Assembly: GCF_023898315.1 (NCBI RefSeq)
Contig: NC_064619.1
Span: forward strand, 343,561,150 to 343,625,149
Direction: 5' to 3'
Source: Schistocerca nitens
Taxonomy: Eukaryota; Arthropoda; Insecta; Orthoptera; Acrididae
Length of the DNA stretch: 64,000 nt
Below are positions 25,031 through 37,288 of the stretch, piece after piece (within the stretch, counting starts at the first letter, position 1; the number at the start of each line of letters is the position of its first letter). Made by a program: the position numbers and the translations under genes. The notes beneath the pieces were generated by a model. That model saw nothing but the letters and a program-made list of their open reading frames with translations, ran no database searches and was not told the origin of the DNA.

Positions 25031-28000
25031 GCAAAGAAGAATGACCACATCATAGTATATACCAGTATTCATTCCATAGAAAGTGAGTTAAAACTTGTCC
25101 TTTCTAACCTCCCTTTTAAAAAAGATTAAAAATATGATACACAGTTTCTTGTTATTACAGCAAACTGATTCTTTAGTGCTGCAGGAAAATGGGTTTTACA
25201 ACTCACATTGTAATTTCTTCTTTAATATTATACCTATAGAATGTACTGAAGCTTTTTACAAGGAACAAAAAATGTATGGACATGTTAGGGAATTTGTGAT
25301 TAAAGAGATTACAGAATTCTCAGCAATGAATTATTGTGAATGAATTTATTCTGTAAGGGAGTGTTTCATTGCTGAGATCATTATACAGGTACATAGATTT
25401 TGCCAGTGATGATTTTAAGTACTTTCATGGGCCCAACAGCTCTAGAACACAGTATTTCACTTGTACAGAGCATAGGCTGCAAGCAGGTTTCCCTGAGATT
25501 CAGGACCTATATCTGGAATCCAGTAAGAGTAATATTTATATTTTTGTCATTAAAATGAATTCCCCTTGTTCCATCTGATTCATTTAGGCTTTGCTCTTAT
25601 CTGCAGTTGTGTGTCATTGGTTCCAAAGCCTCCGAAGATACATTGTATGGTCACAGCCACTGCAAAACCTAAATTTTAGGAGACACCTGTAGATTTTTTT
25701 AAATGATTGACTTGGATTTAAGACATTCACAGAGCCTCTTATAGACATTTACAGACACCACAGTCTTAGTTGCAGCATCTACATCTGCATCAATACTCTG
25801 CAAGGATACGTCGGGGACTGCAATATACACTGAAGCACCACAGAAACTGGAATAGGCATGCGTATTCAAATACAGAGTTATGTAAACAGGCAGAAGGAGA
25901 GGCTGGCAAAGCTACTGCACAATTTTTAGATTGAATTCAGCTGATGGGTATCCCTGCAGAAAGAAAGTCCCTGTAACAAAGAAATCATCTCCAGAGGTCG
26001 TCAGGTATCCAAATACAGAAGGAATTAGCATATTTCATCAAAATATAAGAGGGATTAGAGTTGGTGAGCTGGTTATAGAAGTTGACTCTGACATTATTGG
26101 TATATTGGAGTACCACTTAAATACTTTGACAATTCAGAGGCTTCCTTTACCAGGATACAGATTAGCTGGCTGTTTTTCAAGGAGTTCTTTGTGGAGTAGG
26201 GGAGCGGCGATGTATTTAAAAAAATAGTATTCCATTTGAGTCTGTAGACGTATCATGGCACTGCACTGAACAGATATTTGAGTGTTGTGCAGGAGCAGTT
26301 GAACTTAATGAAACTAAACTTGTAATTGTTGTTGTTTATAGGTCCCATAACTATGAGTTCAGAGCATTTCTGCTCAAGCTAGAGAGGGTTCTTGGTTCGC
26401 TTTATAGGAAGTACAAAAATTAGTTATATGTGGTGACTTCAATATTAATTTTGTATATGATTGTGCAAGGAAAAGGATGTTGGTAGATCTCCTAAACTCA
26501 TATGATCTGATGCAGACTATGTTTTTTCCAACCAGGGTGCAGGGGAACAGTAGCACAGCCGTAGACAGCATTTTTATTCACTCTTCATTATTAGAGGCCA
26601 TTTGGTTAGTAAAAGAGTGAATGGCCTTTTGGACCATGATGCACAAATTTTAACAGTAAAAGGCTTTTGTACTGAAACAAATGTCACATATAATTGCAAA
26701 CTATGTAGGAAAGCTAATCCAATGGCAATAGAGAGTTTTTTAAACCTTGTTAAGAAACAAGAGTGGCAGATTGTTTATAGTGTCGATAACTCTGTCTTCA
26801 GGCCACAAGTGGCCAATCAGGACCATCCAACCGCCGTGTGTCATCCTCAGATGAGGATGCGGGTAGGAGGGGTGTGTGGTCAGCACACCACTCTCCCGGT
26901 TGTTACGATGGTTTTCTTTGACCAGAGCAGCTACTATTCAGTCGAGTAGCTCCTCAATTTGCATCATGAGGCTGAGTGCACCCCAATAACATAGATGAGA
27001 AATATAATGCATCCCTTAGCACATTTCTCACGCTCTTTGAGAGTTTATTTTCATTAGAATGTACTAAACAGGGCACTAGCAGCAAAAGGCAGCCTGGGTG
27101 GCTGACTAGCGGGATAAGGATATCATGTAGAACAAAGTGGAAATTACATCAACACGTTAGAAGCAGTCACAACCAAGCTACAGTACCCCAATACAAACAG
27201 TATTGTAAGGTGCTTAAAAATTTTACTAGGAAGGCAAAGAGTATGTGGTACACAAACAGAATAGCTAATTCACATGATAAAATTAAAACCGTATGCTCAG
27301 TTGTGAAGAAAGTGTCTGGTCATCAGCACAAGGTCAACTATATAAAGTCAGTTTGCAGTAAAAAATACTGATAAGTCAGATATATGTACAGTATTTAACA
27401 ATCATTTTCTGAGCATTGCTGCTGACTTAAATAAAAACTTAGTTTCTGCTGGGAATTACATAACTCTCTTAGAAAATTTCTTTCCAAGAATTATGTCTGA
27501 AATACTCCCCCGTGAAACCAACAAGGGGGAGATTGAGTCAATCATTAAATCAATGAAAACTTAAGGTCTCTCATGCATATCATGGAGTGCCTAGCAGAAT
27601 CTTAAAGTGCTGTGCTGCATATGTTAGCCCTGTACTTAGCCATATTTGTAATTTTTCCTTTAAGAATGGTAAGTTTCCTAAAAGATTAGAGTAGTCAGTC
27701 GTAAAGCCGTTTTATAGAAAGGGAGAAAGGGATAATGTAGACAATTTCAGACCTTTTCTATGCCATCAATGTTTGCTGAAGTTACTGAAATGGCTGTATG
27801 TGTAAGGATAATCGAGCATTTTATATCAAATAATTTGCTATCAAATATACAGTTTGGCTTTAAAAGTGGTATAACTACTGAAAGTGCTATATTCTCTTTT
27901 ATCTGTGAGTTACTGGATGGGTTAAACAAAAGGTTTCAAATGCTGGGCATATTTTTTGATTTAACTAAGGCGTTTGATTGTGTTGACCACAAAATATTGC

Positions 28001-31000
28001 TCCAGAAGTTGGACCACTATGGAATATGGGGTGCGCAATTGGTTCACCTCTTACTTTAACAACAGACAGCAAAAGGTCATTATTCACAGAGTTGAGAATG
28101 GCTGTGAAGTGGGATATGAGTGGGTTATGGTCTGTTGCAGGGTGCCCCAGGGATCAGTATTAGGGAACTCCTGTTCTTTATTATATAATGATGAGACTTG
28201 GTAGTAAAGGAGGTTGTGTGCAACATTGGCTTGGTTTCCGATAGTGCAGTTCATGACATAAGTTCATAGCTTGTAGAAAATAAACTAATGCTAGATTGCA
28301 GTAAGACTCTGTTTTTACAGTTTGTAACACACAATTCAACAAAACTCGAAATTTTAATTTCACAGAATGGGCATATGATTAGTGAAACTGAACAGTTCAA
28401 ATTTCTAGGTGTTCAGATAGAAAGTAAACTGTCATGGAAAGCTCACATTCAGGATCTTTTTCCAAGACTTAATGCTGTCATTTTAACTATTCGAACAGTA
28501 TCTGAAGTAAGTGATCATTCGACATGAAAATTAGTCTACTTTGCTTATTTTCATTTGGTTATGTCATATGGTATTTGTATTCTTTACTGTCTTTTCTTGT
28601 TAACAAGCTTATTCCAAAGAATTAGCAGCTTTCACTCAATTAACACAAGGCAGAAATTCAATCTGCATCAGAAGAGTTTCCTCATGAGTCACTCCTTCTA
28701 TTCTGCCAAGGAGTTCCTTGAAAAATTAGGCTGATTCCTATGTTATATTGCTCATTGCATTTACTTAAACTTATAGTTTGACTTTTTTGTATTCATAAAC
28801 ATTTTATTTTATCTGTTATTACTTTTATGTTGTAATTTCATGTACTGACACATTCCATGTCCTTGGAGATTTGCTCCTCAATTTGGTCCTACGGAACTAC
28901 ACATGTAAATAAAATAAAATAAAATAAAATAAAAGTACAGCAATACAGTTGGCAATGCTTATATAAAACAACAAGTGTATGGCACAGTTGTTAGATCAGT
29001 TACCACTGCTACAATGGCAGGTTATAAGATTTAAGTGAGTTTGAACGTAGTTATAGTCGGTGCATGAGCAGTTCGACACAGCATCTCCCAGGTAGCAACG
29101 AACTGGGAATTTTCCAGTATAACCATTTCATGAGTGTACTGTGAATATCAAGAATCTGGTAAAACATCAAATTTCGGACATCGCTGCAGCCAGAAAAATA
29201 TCCTGTAAGAACAGGACCAATGATGACTGATGAGACTCATTCTACATGACAGAAGTGGAACCCTTCCTCAAACTGCTGCAGATTTCAATTTCGGAGCTGA
29301 AAGCCCACTCGTGTAGCCTTGGTGACTGCAAAACACAAAGCTTTATGCCTCACCTGGTCCTATCAACACTGATATTGGGCTGTTGATGACTGGAAAGATG
29401 TTACCTGGTCAGATGAGTCTCACTTCAAATAGTATCAAGTGGATGGATGTATACGGGTATGGAGGACCCGGCTTGTCAGCAAGGGACTGTTCAAGCTGGT
29501 GGAGGCTTTGTAATGGTATGGGGCATGTGCAGTTGGAGTGATATGGGAACCCTGATATGTCTAGATATGATTCTGACAGGTGACATGTAAGTAAGCCTTC
29601 TGTCTGACCATCTACATCCATTTATGTCCATTGTGCATTCTGACAGACTTGGGCAATTCCAGCAGGACAATGCAACACCCCACACATCCAGAATAGCTAC
29701 AGTGTGTCCCAAGGAACACTCATCTGAGTTTAAACACTTACACTGTTGAGCAAACTCCCCAGCCATTATTGAGCATATCTGGGACATCTTGCAATGTGCT
29801 GTTCAGAAGAGATCTCTACTCCCTCATACTCTTACAGATTTATGGACAGACCTGCTGGATTCATGGTGTCAGTTCCCTCGAGCACTGCTTCAGACATCAG
29901 TTGAGTCCATGCCATGTCATGGTGCAGCTCCTCTGTGTGTTTGCGGGGACCTTACATGATATTAGGCAGGTGCACCAGTTTCTTTGGCTCTTCAGTGTAT
30001 AACGAGATTCATCATTTAAAAGTGGTTTCTAGAAACTTTCTAAGTAGGTTTTCACAGGATAGTTTGTGTCTGTCTTCAAGCATCTGCTAGTTCAGTTCTT
30101 TCAGCATACCTGTGACACTCTCCCATTGGTCAAACAAGCCTGTGACCGGGCAAGTGCTCTACCAACTGAGCTACCCAAGCACGACTCACGCCCCGTCCTC
30201 ACAGCTTTACTTCTGCCAGTACCTCGTCTCCTACCCTCCAAACATTACAGAAGCTCTCCTGCGAAACTTACAGAACTAGCATTCCAGAAAGAAATGATAT
30301 TGCAGAGACATGGCTTAGCCACAGCCTGGGGGATGTTTCCAGAATCAGATTTTCACTCTGCAGCAGTGTGTGCACTGATATGAAACTTCCTGGGACTTTT
30401 CAGTTCCAATCCTTACGGTGCATCTCTTGGAAGTCCAGAACCTTCACAGATTCCAGTTCAAGCCTTCCACACATCTCAGAACCAGGGAGTCATGATTGGT
30501 TTTGGAGACAATGCCACAGATAGTGCGCTTTGTTGAAGCTCCGTGAGCACGGTTGGTGTTCTAAAACCTCTTTGCCGGTCCCTGCAAAGAGCCCAGACAA
30601 CAGGCATCATTTGTCCCAACATGTGCCACAGTCTGCAGTTTGTTGCATCCTGGTCCCTTAGTGGCCGCCAGGATAACGTTTCCATCATGTTGAGTGTTCC
30701 CGCCAGGCACACTTATTGAGTGCACATGGTGTTCCTCCCCATCCCTTTCCACCATTATTTGCTGTTTGTTTGAACTCCCTATGATCAATAAACCTCTACC
30801 CTTTCATATTTGGCTTCCCTTGGCATGGGACACAGCACATTTCCCAACAGATGAAGGGAAAATGTAAGGATTTCAGTGGTAGATAACACATTGAATTTGT
30901 TGATTATAGGATGTGTGTAACATCCAGAGTTCTCCTTGGTCCTCGTCTCACCAGTGCAGGATATCTAGACCTTCAATGTAAGAAGAAGATAGTTTAATAC

Positions 31001-31108
31001 TGACTGTGAAGATGACATGTTAAGTTGCAGTCAGCCACAATGAAAAGACATTTACACATTAGCTTTCGGCCACAGCCTTCATCAGAAAAAGCAAGAGAAA
31101 CACAAACA

Positions 31109-31143
<35 letters not shown>

Positions 31144-34100
31144 TCATTCACACAAGTGAGCAAATCTCATGCACACATGACCGCCATTTCCAGCAGCAGC
31201 TTGGATCAGAATTCAACTGTCATGTGCAATGGAAGCAACAATGTGGAGGGGGCAGGGAAGGGGAAGGGATAGCTTTGTATGGATGGGGGAAGAGACGAGC
31301 CCTGTTTGGCGGATTGTTCAAGGACTAGACTGCCAACAGGCACAGTGTCAGGAGGCTTGGGGGCAGGGAGTTGGGGAGGGGGCGAGGGGAACGGAGTGAA
31401 AAATGAGAAGAGAGAGGAAATATGGGTGAGTATGTTGGCAGAGGGTGGCACACAAAGAGGGTGGAAGACAAGAATAGGGAGGACGTGATAGGACAGAGGG
31501 GATGCAAACTGTTGGTTAGAGGCTGGGATAATGTTGGGAGCAGAGAATGTATTGTATGAATAATTCCTGGCTCTCCCAAGGCTATCAGTAGTTCTAATGG
31601 AATGTTGTGTACTCCCGGGGCCTTGTTTCGACTTAGGTCTTTCAGTGCTCTGTCAAACTCTTCACGAGGCATCATATCTCCCATTTCATCTTCATCTACA
31701 TCCTCTTCCATTTCCATAATATTGTCCTCAAGAGCATCACTCTTGTATAGACCCTCTATATACTCCTTCCATCTTGATGCTTTCTGCTTTCCCTTCTTTG
31801 CTTAGAACTGGGTTACCATCTGAGCTCTTGATATTCATGCAAGTGGTTCTCTTTTCTCCAAAGGTCTCTTTAATTTTCCTGTAGGCAGTATCTATCTTAC
31901 CCCTAGTGATATACACCTCTACATCCTTACATTTGTCCTCTACCCATCCATGCTTAGCCATTTTGCACTTCCTGTCGATCTCATTTTTGAGATGTTTGTA
32001 TTCCTTTTTGTCTGCTTCATTTACTGCATTTTTGTATTTTCTCCTTTCATCAATTAAATTCAATATCTCTTCTGTTACCCAAGGATTTCTATTAGCCCTC
32101 GTCTTTTTACCTGCTTGATCCTCTGCTGCCTTCACTATTTCAACTCTTAAAGTTACCCATTCTTCTTATACTGTATTTCTTTCCCCCATTCCTGTCAATC
32201 GTTCCCTAATGCTCTCCCTGAAACTCTCTACAACCTCTGGTTCAGTCAGTTTATCCAGGTCCCATCTCCTGAAATTCCCACCTTTTTGCAGTGTCTTCAG
32301 TTTTTTTTCTACAGTTCACAACCAATAGAGTGTGGTCCAAGTCCACATCTGCCCCTGGAAATGTCTTACAATTTAAAACCTGGTTCCTAAATCTCTGTCT
32401 TACCATTATATAATCTATGTGAAACCCTTCGTATATCCAGGCCTCTTCCATGTATACAACTTCTACCATGATTCTTGAACCAAGTGTACTCATCTAAATG
32501 GAACTTTAATTGTGACATTCTCTAGTTCCCCCACAAGATGACACTTTTCCTCTCTATTGTATTAGAACATGCCCCAGTCTTGGTGTTTATAAATTTGATA
32601 AAATGGTTCACTATTAAATATTTATACCCAATCTTGCCTAACCCTTTGTAACTTGCATACTCATTTGATATTATACTGACCCACTGGCTACATGCTTTCT
32701 TATTGAGTAAAAAATAGTGGTGGCTGTCTCATTTTCCAATAATTTAAAAACCATACCAGGGCTAATCCCTCTTCCACCTCATGGGAGACATGTGATGGCA
32801 TGGTCCCTTCAACCCCAAAAACCAACCACCGAACAGGCGATGGTACAAAGTAGGGGATTGCCTGTGGGGGTTATGTATAATGGAGAGACTGTGTACCCTG
32901 AGGCATCTACAGTACCTGTGAAGGTCCTACAGGAACCCTGAAAAGTGACAGTCACTAGGGCTCTGGTGAAGCAATGATAGGCCCAGCAAGCCAGTAGTGG
33001 ATAATCCTTTTGCTTTCGAGAGTGGAACAAGTCTCGGATAGGACAACATCATGGTTTAATTATAAAATTCAGAGAAAGTTGAGGAAGCAGAGACCGTTGC
33101 ACCATCACTTCAATAAGGACGTGCAAGTAACAACAGGTAAAAGTCAGCAGAAATTCACATGTCTGTAAAAGGATTGATGCATGAAGCGTTCAACAACTAC
33201 CACCAACATACACTTGCAAGAAATCTTGCCAAGAAGCTTGAGGAAATTCTGGTCATAAGTAAAATCATTGAGTGGGTCAAGGGCTTCTATCCAGTCATTT
33301 GTTGATCAGTCCACAGCTCATGGTCTAGTGGTTAGCCTTGCTGCCTCTGGATCACAGGGTCCCCGGGTTCGCTTCCCGGCTGGGTTGGGGATTGTCTCTG
33401 CCTGGGGACTGGGTGTTTGCGTTGTCCTCATCATTTCATCATCATCATTCATGACAGTGGCTCAATTGGGATTGTGAAAAAAAAATTGGGGGTTTGTACA
33501 GGCACTGATGACTGTGCAGTTGAGTGCCCCACAAACCAAACATTGTCGTCATCACTCATTGATCAGTCTGGTGAGGGAATTGAAGACAGCAAAATAAAAG
33601 TTGAATTTTTAAATTTTGCGTTTAAGAAATCATTCATACAGGAAGTAAAAAAGTACTGTTGTTTGAGACTCACATAGACTCGCACATGGAGAACATAGTA
33701 ATAGGTAGAGAAGCAACTGAAGGAATTGAAGACAAATAAGTCACCAGTATCAGGTGGAATTCCAGGATAGTTTTACAGAGAGTACTCTATGGCACTGGCC
33801 CCTTTCTTAGCGCACATTTATTGTGACTTTCTCACCCATGCAAAGTGCCAAGTGATTGGAAAAAAGTGCTGCTGACTCTTGTATAGTTGTTGTGATGAAT
33901 GACAGCTTGCTCTAGTTGTAGAAAAATGTAAGTTAATGCAGATGAGTAGGAAAAACAGTCCTATAATGTTTGAATACAACATTAGTAGGGTGCTGCTTGA
34001 CAGACACTTTGATTCGATATCTAGGCATGACACTACATAGTGACATAAAATGGAATGAGCATGTAAGGACAGCAGTAGGTTAGACAAATTTTCAGCTTCA

Positions 34101-37062
34101 ATTTATTGGTAGAAGTTTAGGGAAGTGTGATTCATCTGTAAAGGAAACTGATTATGGAATGCTAATGTGAGCCATTCTTGAGTACTGTTGAAGTTATCGG
34201 ATCCCCACCAGCTCAGATTAAAGGATGGCATGGAAGCAATTCACAACATGCTGCTAGATTTATTACTGGTAGATTCGATCATCACATGAGTGTGAACGTG
34301 TATGTGAATCCCTGGATGGAAGATGATGTCTTTTTTGTGTTACATTGTAGTTGTGGTCTTCAGTCCAGAGATTGGTTTGATGCAGCTCTCCATGCTACTC
34401 TATCCTGTGCAAAACTCTTCATCTCTAAATAACTACTGCAGCCTACATCCTTCTGAATCTGCTTAGTGCATTCATCTCTTGGTCTCCCTCTGTGACTTTT
34501 ACTCTCCACGCTTCCCTCCAGTACTAAGTTGGTGATCCCTTGATGCCTAAGAATGTGTCCTACCAACCAATCCCTTCTGCTCATCAAGTTGTGCCACAAA
34601 TTCCTCTTCTCCCCAGTTCTATTCAGTACCTTCTCATTAGTTACATGATCTACCCATCTAATCTTCAGCATTCTTCTGTAGCACCACATTTCAAAAGCTT
34701 CTATTCTCCTCTTGTCTGAACTATTTATCATCCATGTTCCACTTCCGTGCATGGCTACACTCCATACAAATACTTTCAGAAACGATTTCCTGACACTTAA
34801 ATCTATACTCGATGTTAACAAATTTCTCTTCTTCAGAAATGCTTTCCTTGCCATTGCCAGTCTACATTTTACATCCGCTTTACTTCAACCATCATCAGTT
34901 CTTTTGCACCCCAAACAGCAAAACTCATCTACTGCTTTACGTGTTTCATTTCCTAATCTAATTCCCTCAGCATCACCTGACTTAATTCAACTACATTCCA
35001 TTATCCTTGGTCTGCTTTGTTGATATTCATCTTATATCCTCCTTTCAAGACACTGTACATTCTGGACAGCTGCTCTTCCAGGTCCTTTGCTGTCTCTGAC
35101 AGAATTACAATGTCGTCAGCAAACCTCAAAGTTTTTTTTCCTACTCCAAATTTTTCTATTGTTTCCTTTACTGCTTGCTGAATATACAGATTGAATAACA
35201 TCGGGGAGAGACTACAACCCTGTCTCACTCCTTTCCCAACCACTGCTTCCCTTTCATGCCCCTCGACTCTTATAACTGCCATCTGGTTTCTGCAAAAATT
35301 GGAAATAGCCTTTCACTCCCTGTATTTTGCACCTGCCACCTTCAGAATTTGAAAGAGAGTATTCCAGTCAGCATTGTCAAAAGCTTTTTCTAAGTCTACA
35401 AATGCTAAAAATGTAGGTTTGCCTTTCCTTAAATTATCTTCTAAGATAAGTTGTAGGGTCAGTATTGCCCTGCGTGTTCCAAAATTTCTAAGAAATCCAA
35501 ACTGATCTTCCCCTAGGTAAGCTTCAACCAGTTTTTCCGTTCGTCTGTAAAGAGTTTGTGTTAGTATTTCACAGCCGTGGCTTATTAAACTGATAGTTAG
35601 GTAATTTTCACATCTGTCAACACCTGCTTTCTTTGGGATTGGAATTATTATATTCTTCCTGAAGTCTGTGGAGTATTTTGCCTGTCTCATACATCTTGCT
35701 CACCAGATGGTGGAGTTTGGTCATGGCTGGCTCTCCCAAGGCTATCAGTAGTTCTAATAGAATGTTGTCTACTCCTGGGACATTGTTTCAACTTAGGTCT
35801 TTCAGTGCTCTGTCAAACTTTTCACGCGATATCATATCTCCCATTTCATCTTCATCTACATCCTCTTCTGTTTCCATAATATTGTCCTCAAGAGTATCAC
35901 CCTTGTATAGACCCTCTATATACTCCTTCCACCTTTCTGCTTTCCCTTCTTTGCTTAGGACTGGTTTCCCATCTGAGCTCTTGCTGCTTTCCCTTCTTTG
36001 CTTAGGACTGGTTTCCCATCTGAGCTCTTGCTGCTTTCCCTTCTTTACTTAGGGCTGGTTTCGCATCTGAGCTCTTGATATTCGTACAGGTGATTCTCTT
36101 TTCTCCAAAGGCCTCTTTAATTTTCCAGTAGGCAGTATCTATCATACCCCTAGTGATATATACTCCTACGTCCTTACATTTGTCCTCTAGCTATCACTGC
36201 TTAGCCATTTTGAATTTCTTGTTGATTTCAATTTTGAGACATTTGTATTCCTTTTCACCTGCTTCATTTACTGCAGTTGTATGTCTTCTTTTTTCAGCAA
36301 TTAAATTCAATATCTCTTCTGTTACCCAAGGATTTCTACTAGCCCTTGTCTTTTTACCTACTTGATCCTCTGCTGCCTTCACTATTTCATCTCTCAAAGC
36401 TACTCATTTTTCTTCTACTGTATTTGTTTTCCTAATGCTCTCTCTGAAACTCTCTAAAACCTCTGGTTCTTTCAGTTTATCCAGGTCCCATCTCCTTTAA
36501 TTCCTACCTTTTTGTGGTTTCTTCAGTTTTAATCTACAGTTCATAACCAATAAATTGTTGTCAGAGTCTGTATCTGCCCCTGGAAATATCTTACAATTTA
36601 AAACCTGGTTCCTAAATCTCTGTCTTACCATTACATAATCTATCTGAAACCTTCCAGTGTCTCCAGGTCTCTTCCACATATACAGTTTTCTTTTATGATT
36701 CTTAAAGTTAAGTGTTAGCTATGATTAAGTTAAGCTCTGTGCAAAATTCTACCAAGCAGCTTCCTTTTTGATTCCTTACACCCAGTCCATATTCACCTAC
36801 TACTATATAAACCTATCAACGCATTACCATTATTTGACTTTGTATTTATAATCCTGTATTCACCTGACAAGAAATCTTGTTCCTCCTGCCACTGAACTTC
36901 ACTAATTCCCACTATATCTAACTTTAACCTATCCATTTCTCTTCTTACAGTATTATGTAAATGAAAGTTGCTACTCATCATATAGCGGAGATGCTGAGTC
37001 ACAGATAGGCACAACAAAAAGACTGTCACAGTCAAAGCTTTCAGCCTTCATACACGACAGCT

Positions 37063-37129
<67 letters not shown>

Positions 37130-37226
37130 GCAGCGCGCGCGGGTGCGGGCGCGCACGTGCGAACGCAACATGCACACACGACTGCAGTCTCAGGCACACT
37201 GTGGTTTCAGTTGCCTGAGACTGCAG

Positions 37227-37288
<62 letters not shown>

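Larger units (their letters stand above)
25826..29999 (+). mobile_element. Tc1-like DNA transposon with a LINE inside
   Basis: The terminal inverted repeats are TACACTGAAGCACCACAGAA (from 25826) and the inverse of TTTCTTTGGCTCTTCAGTGTA (ending 29999), with TA on both sides. The left end continues to about 25900, then a LINE intervenes, and the Tc1 sequence resumes at about 28938. Transposase pieces follow: TWSDESHF at 29402-29425, QQDNATPHTS near 29660 and EHIWDIL near 29770, matching the DDE blocks. Stops and shifts break the ORF, and the usual N-terminal HTH is badly decayed. Confidence 0.85.
25768..30145 (-). mobile_element. CR1/Jockey-like LINE 3' end, interrupted by a Tc1 element
   Basis: 25770-25823 (CATCTACATCTGCATCAATA then CTCTGCAAG) is the inverse of the ATGTAG-type LINE 3' end seen at 44000-44050 and 37810-37830. 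30002-30145 continues with TTTCTAGAAACTTTCTAAG and GACACTCTCCCATTGGTCAA, a stretch I recall as the following part of this LINE family. A TA duplication (25824-25825 and 30000-30001) marks the Tc1 insertion between them. Confidence 0.65.

Noticed and set aside
37063-37282. CRISPR-like or satellite array
   Set aside because: It is a CA/GT microsatellite pair in an inverted element; there are no spaced identical repeats with unique spacers.
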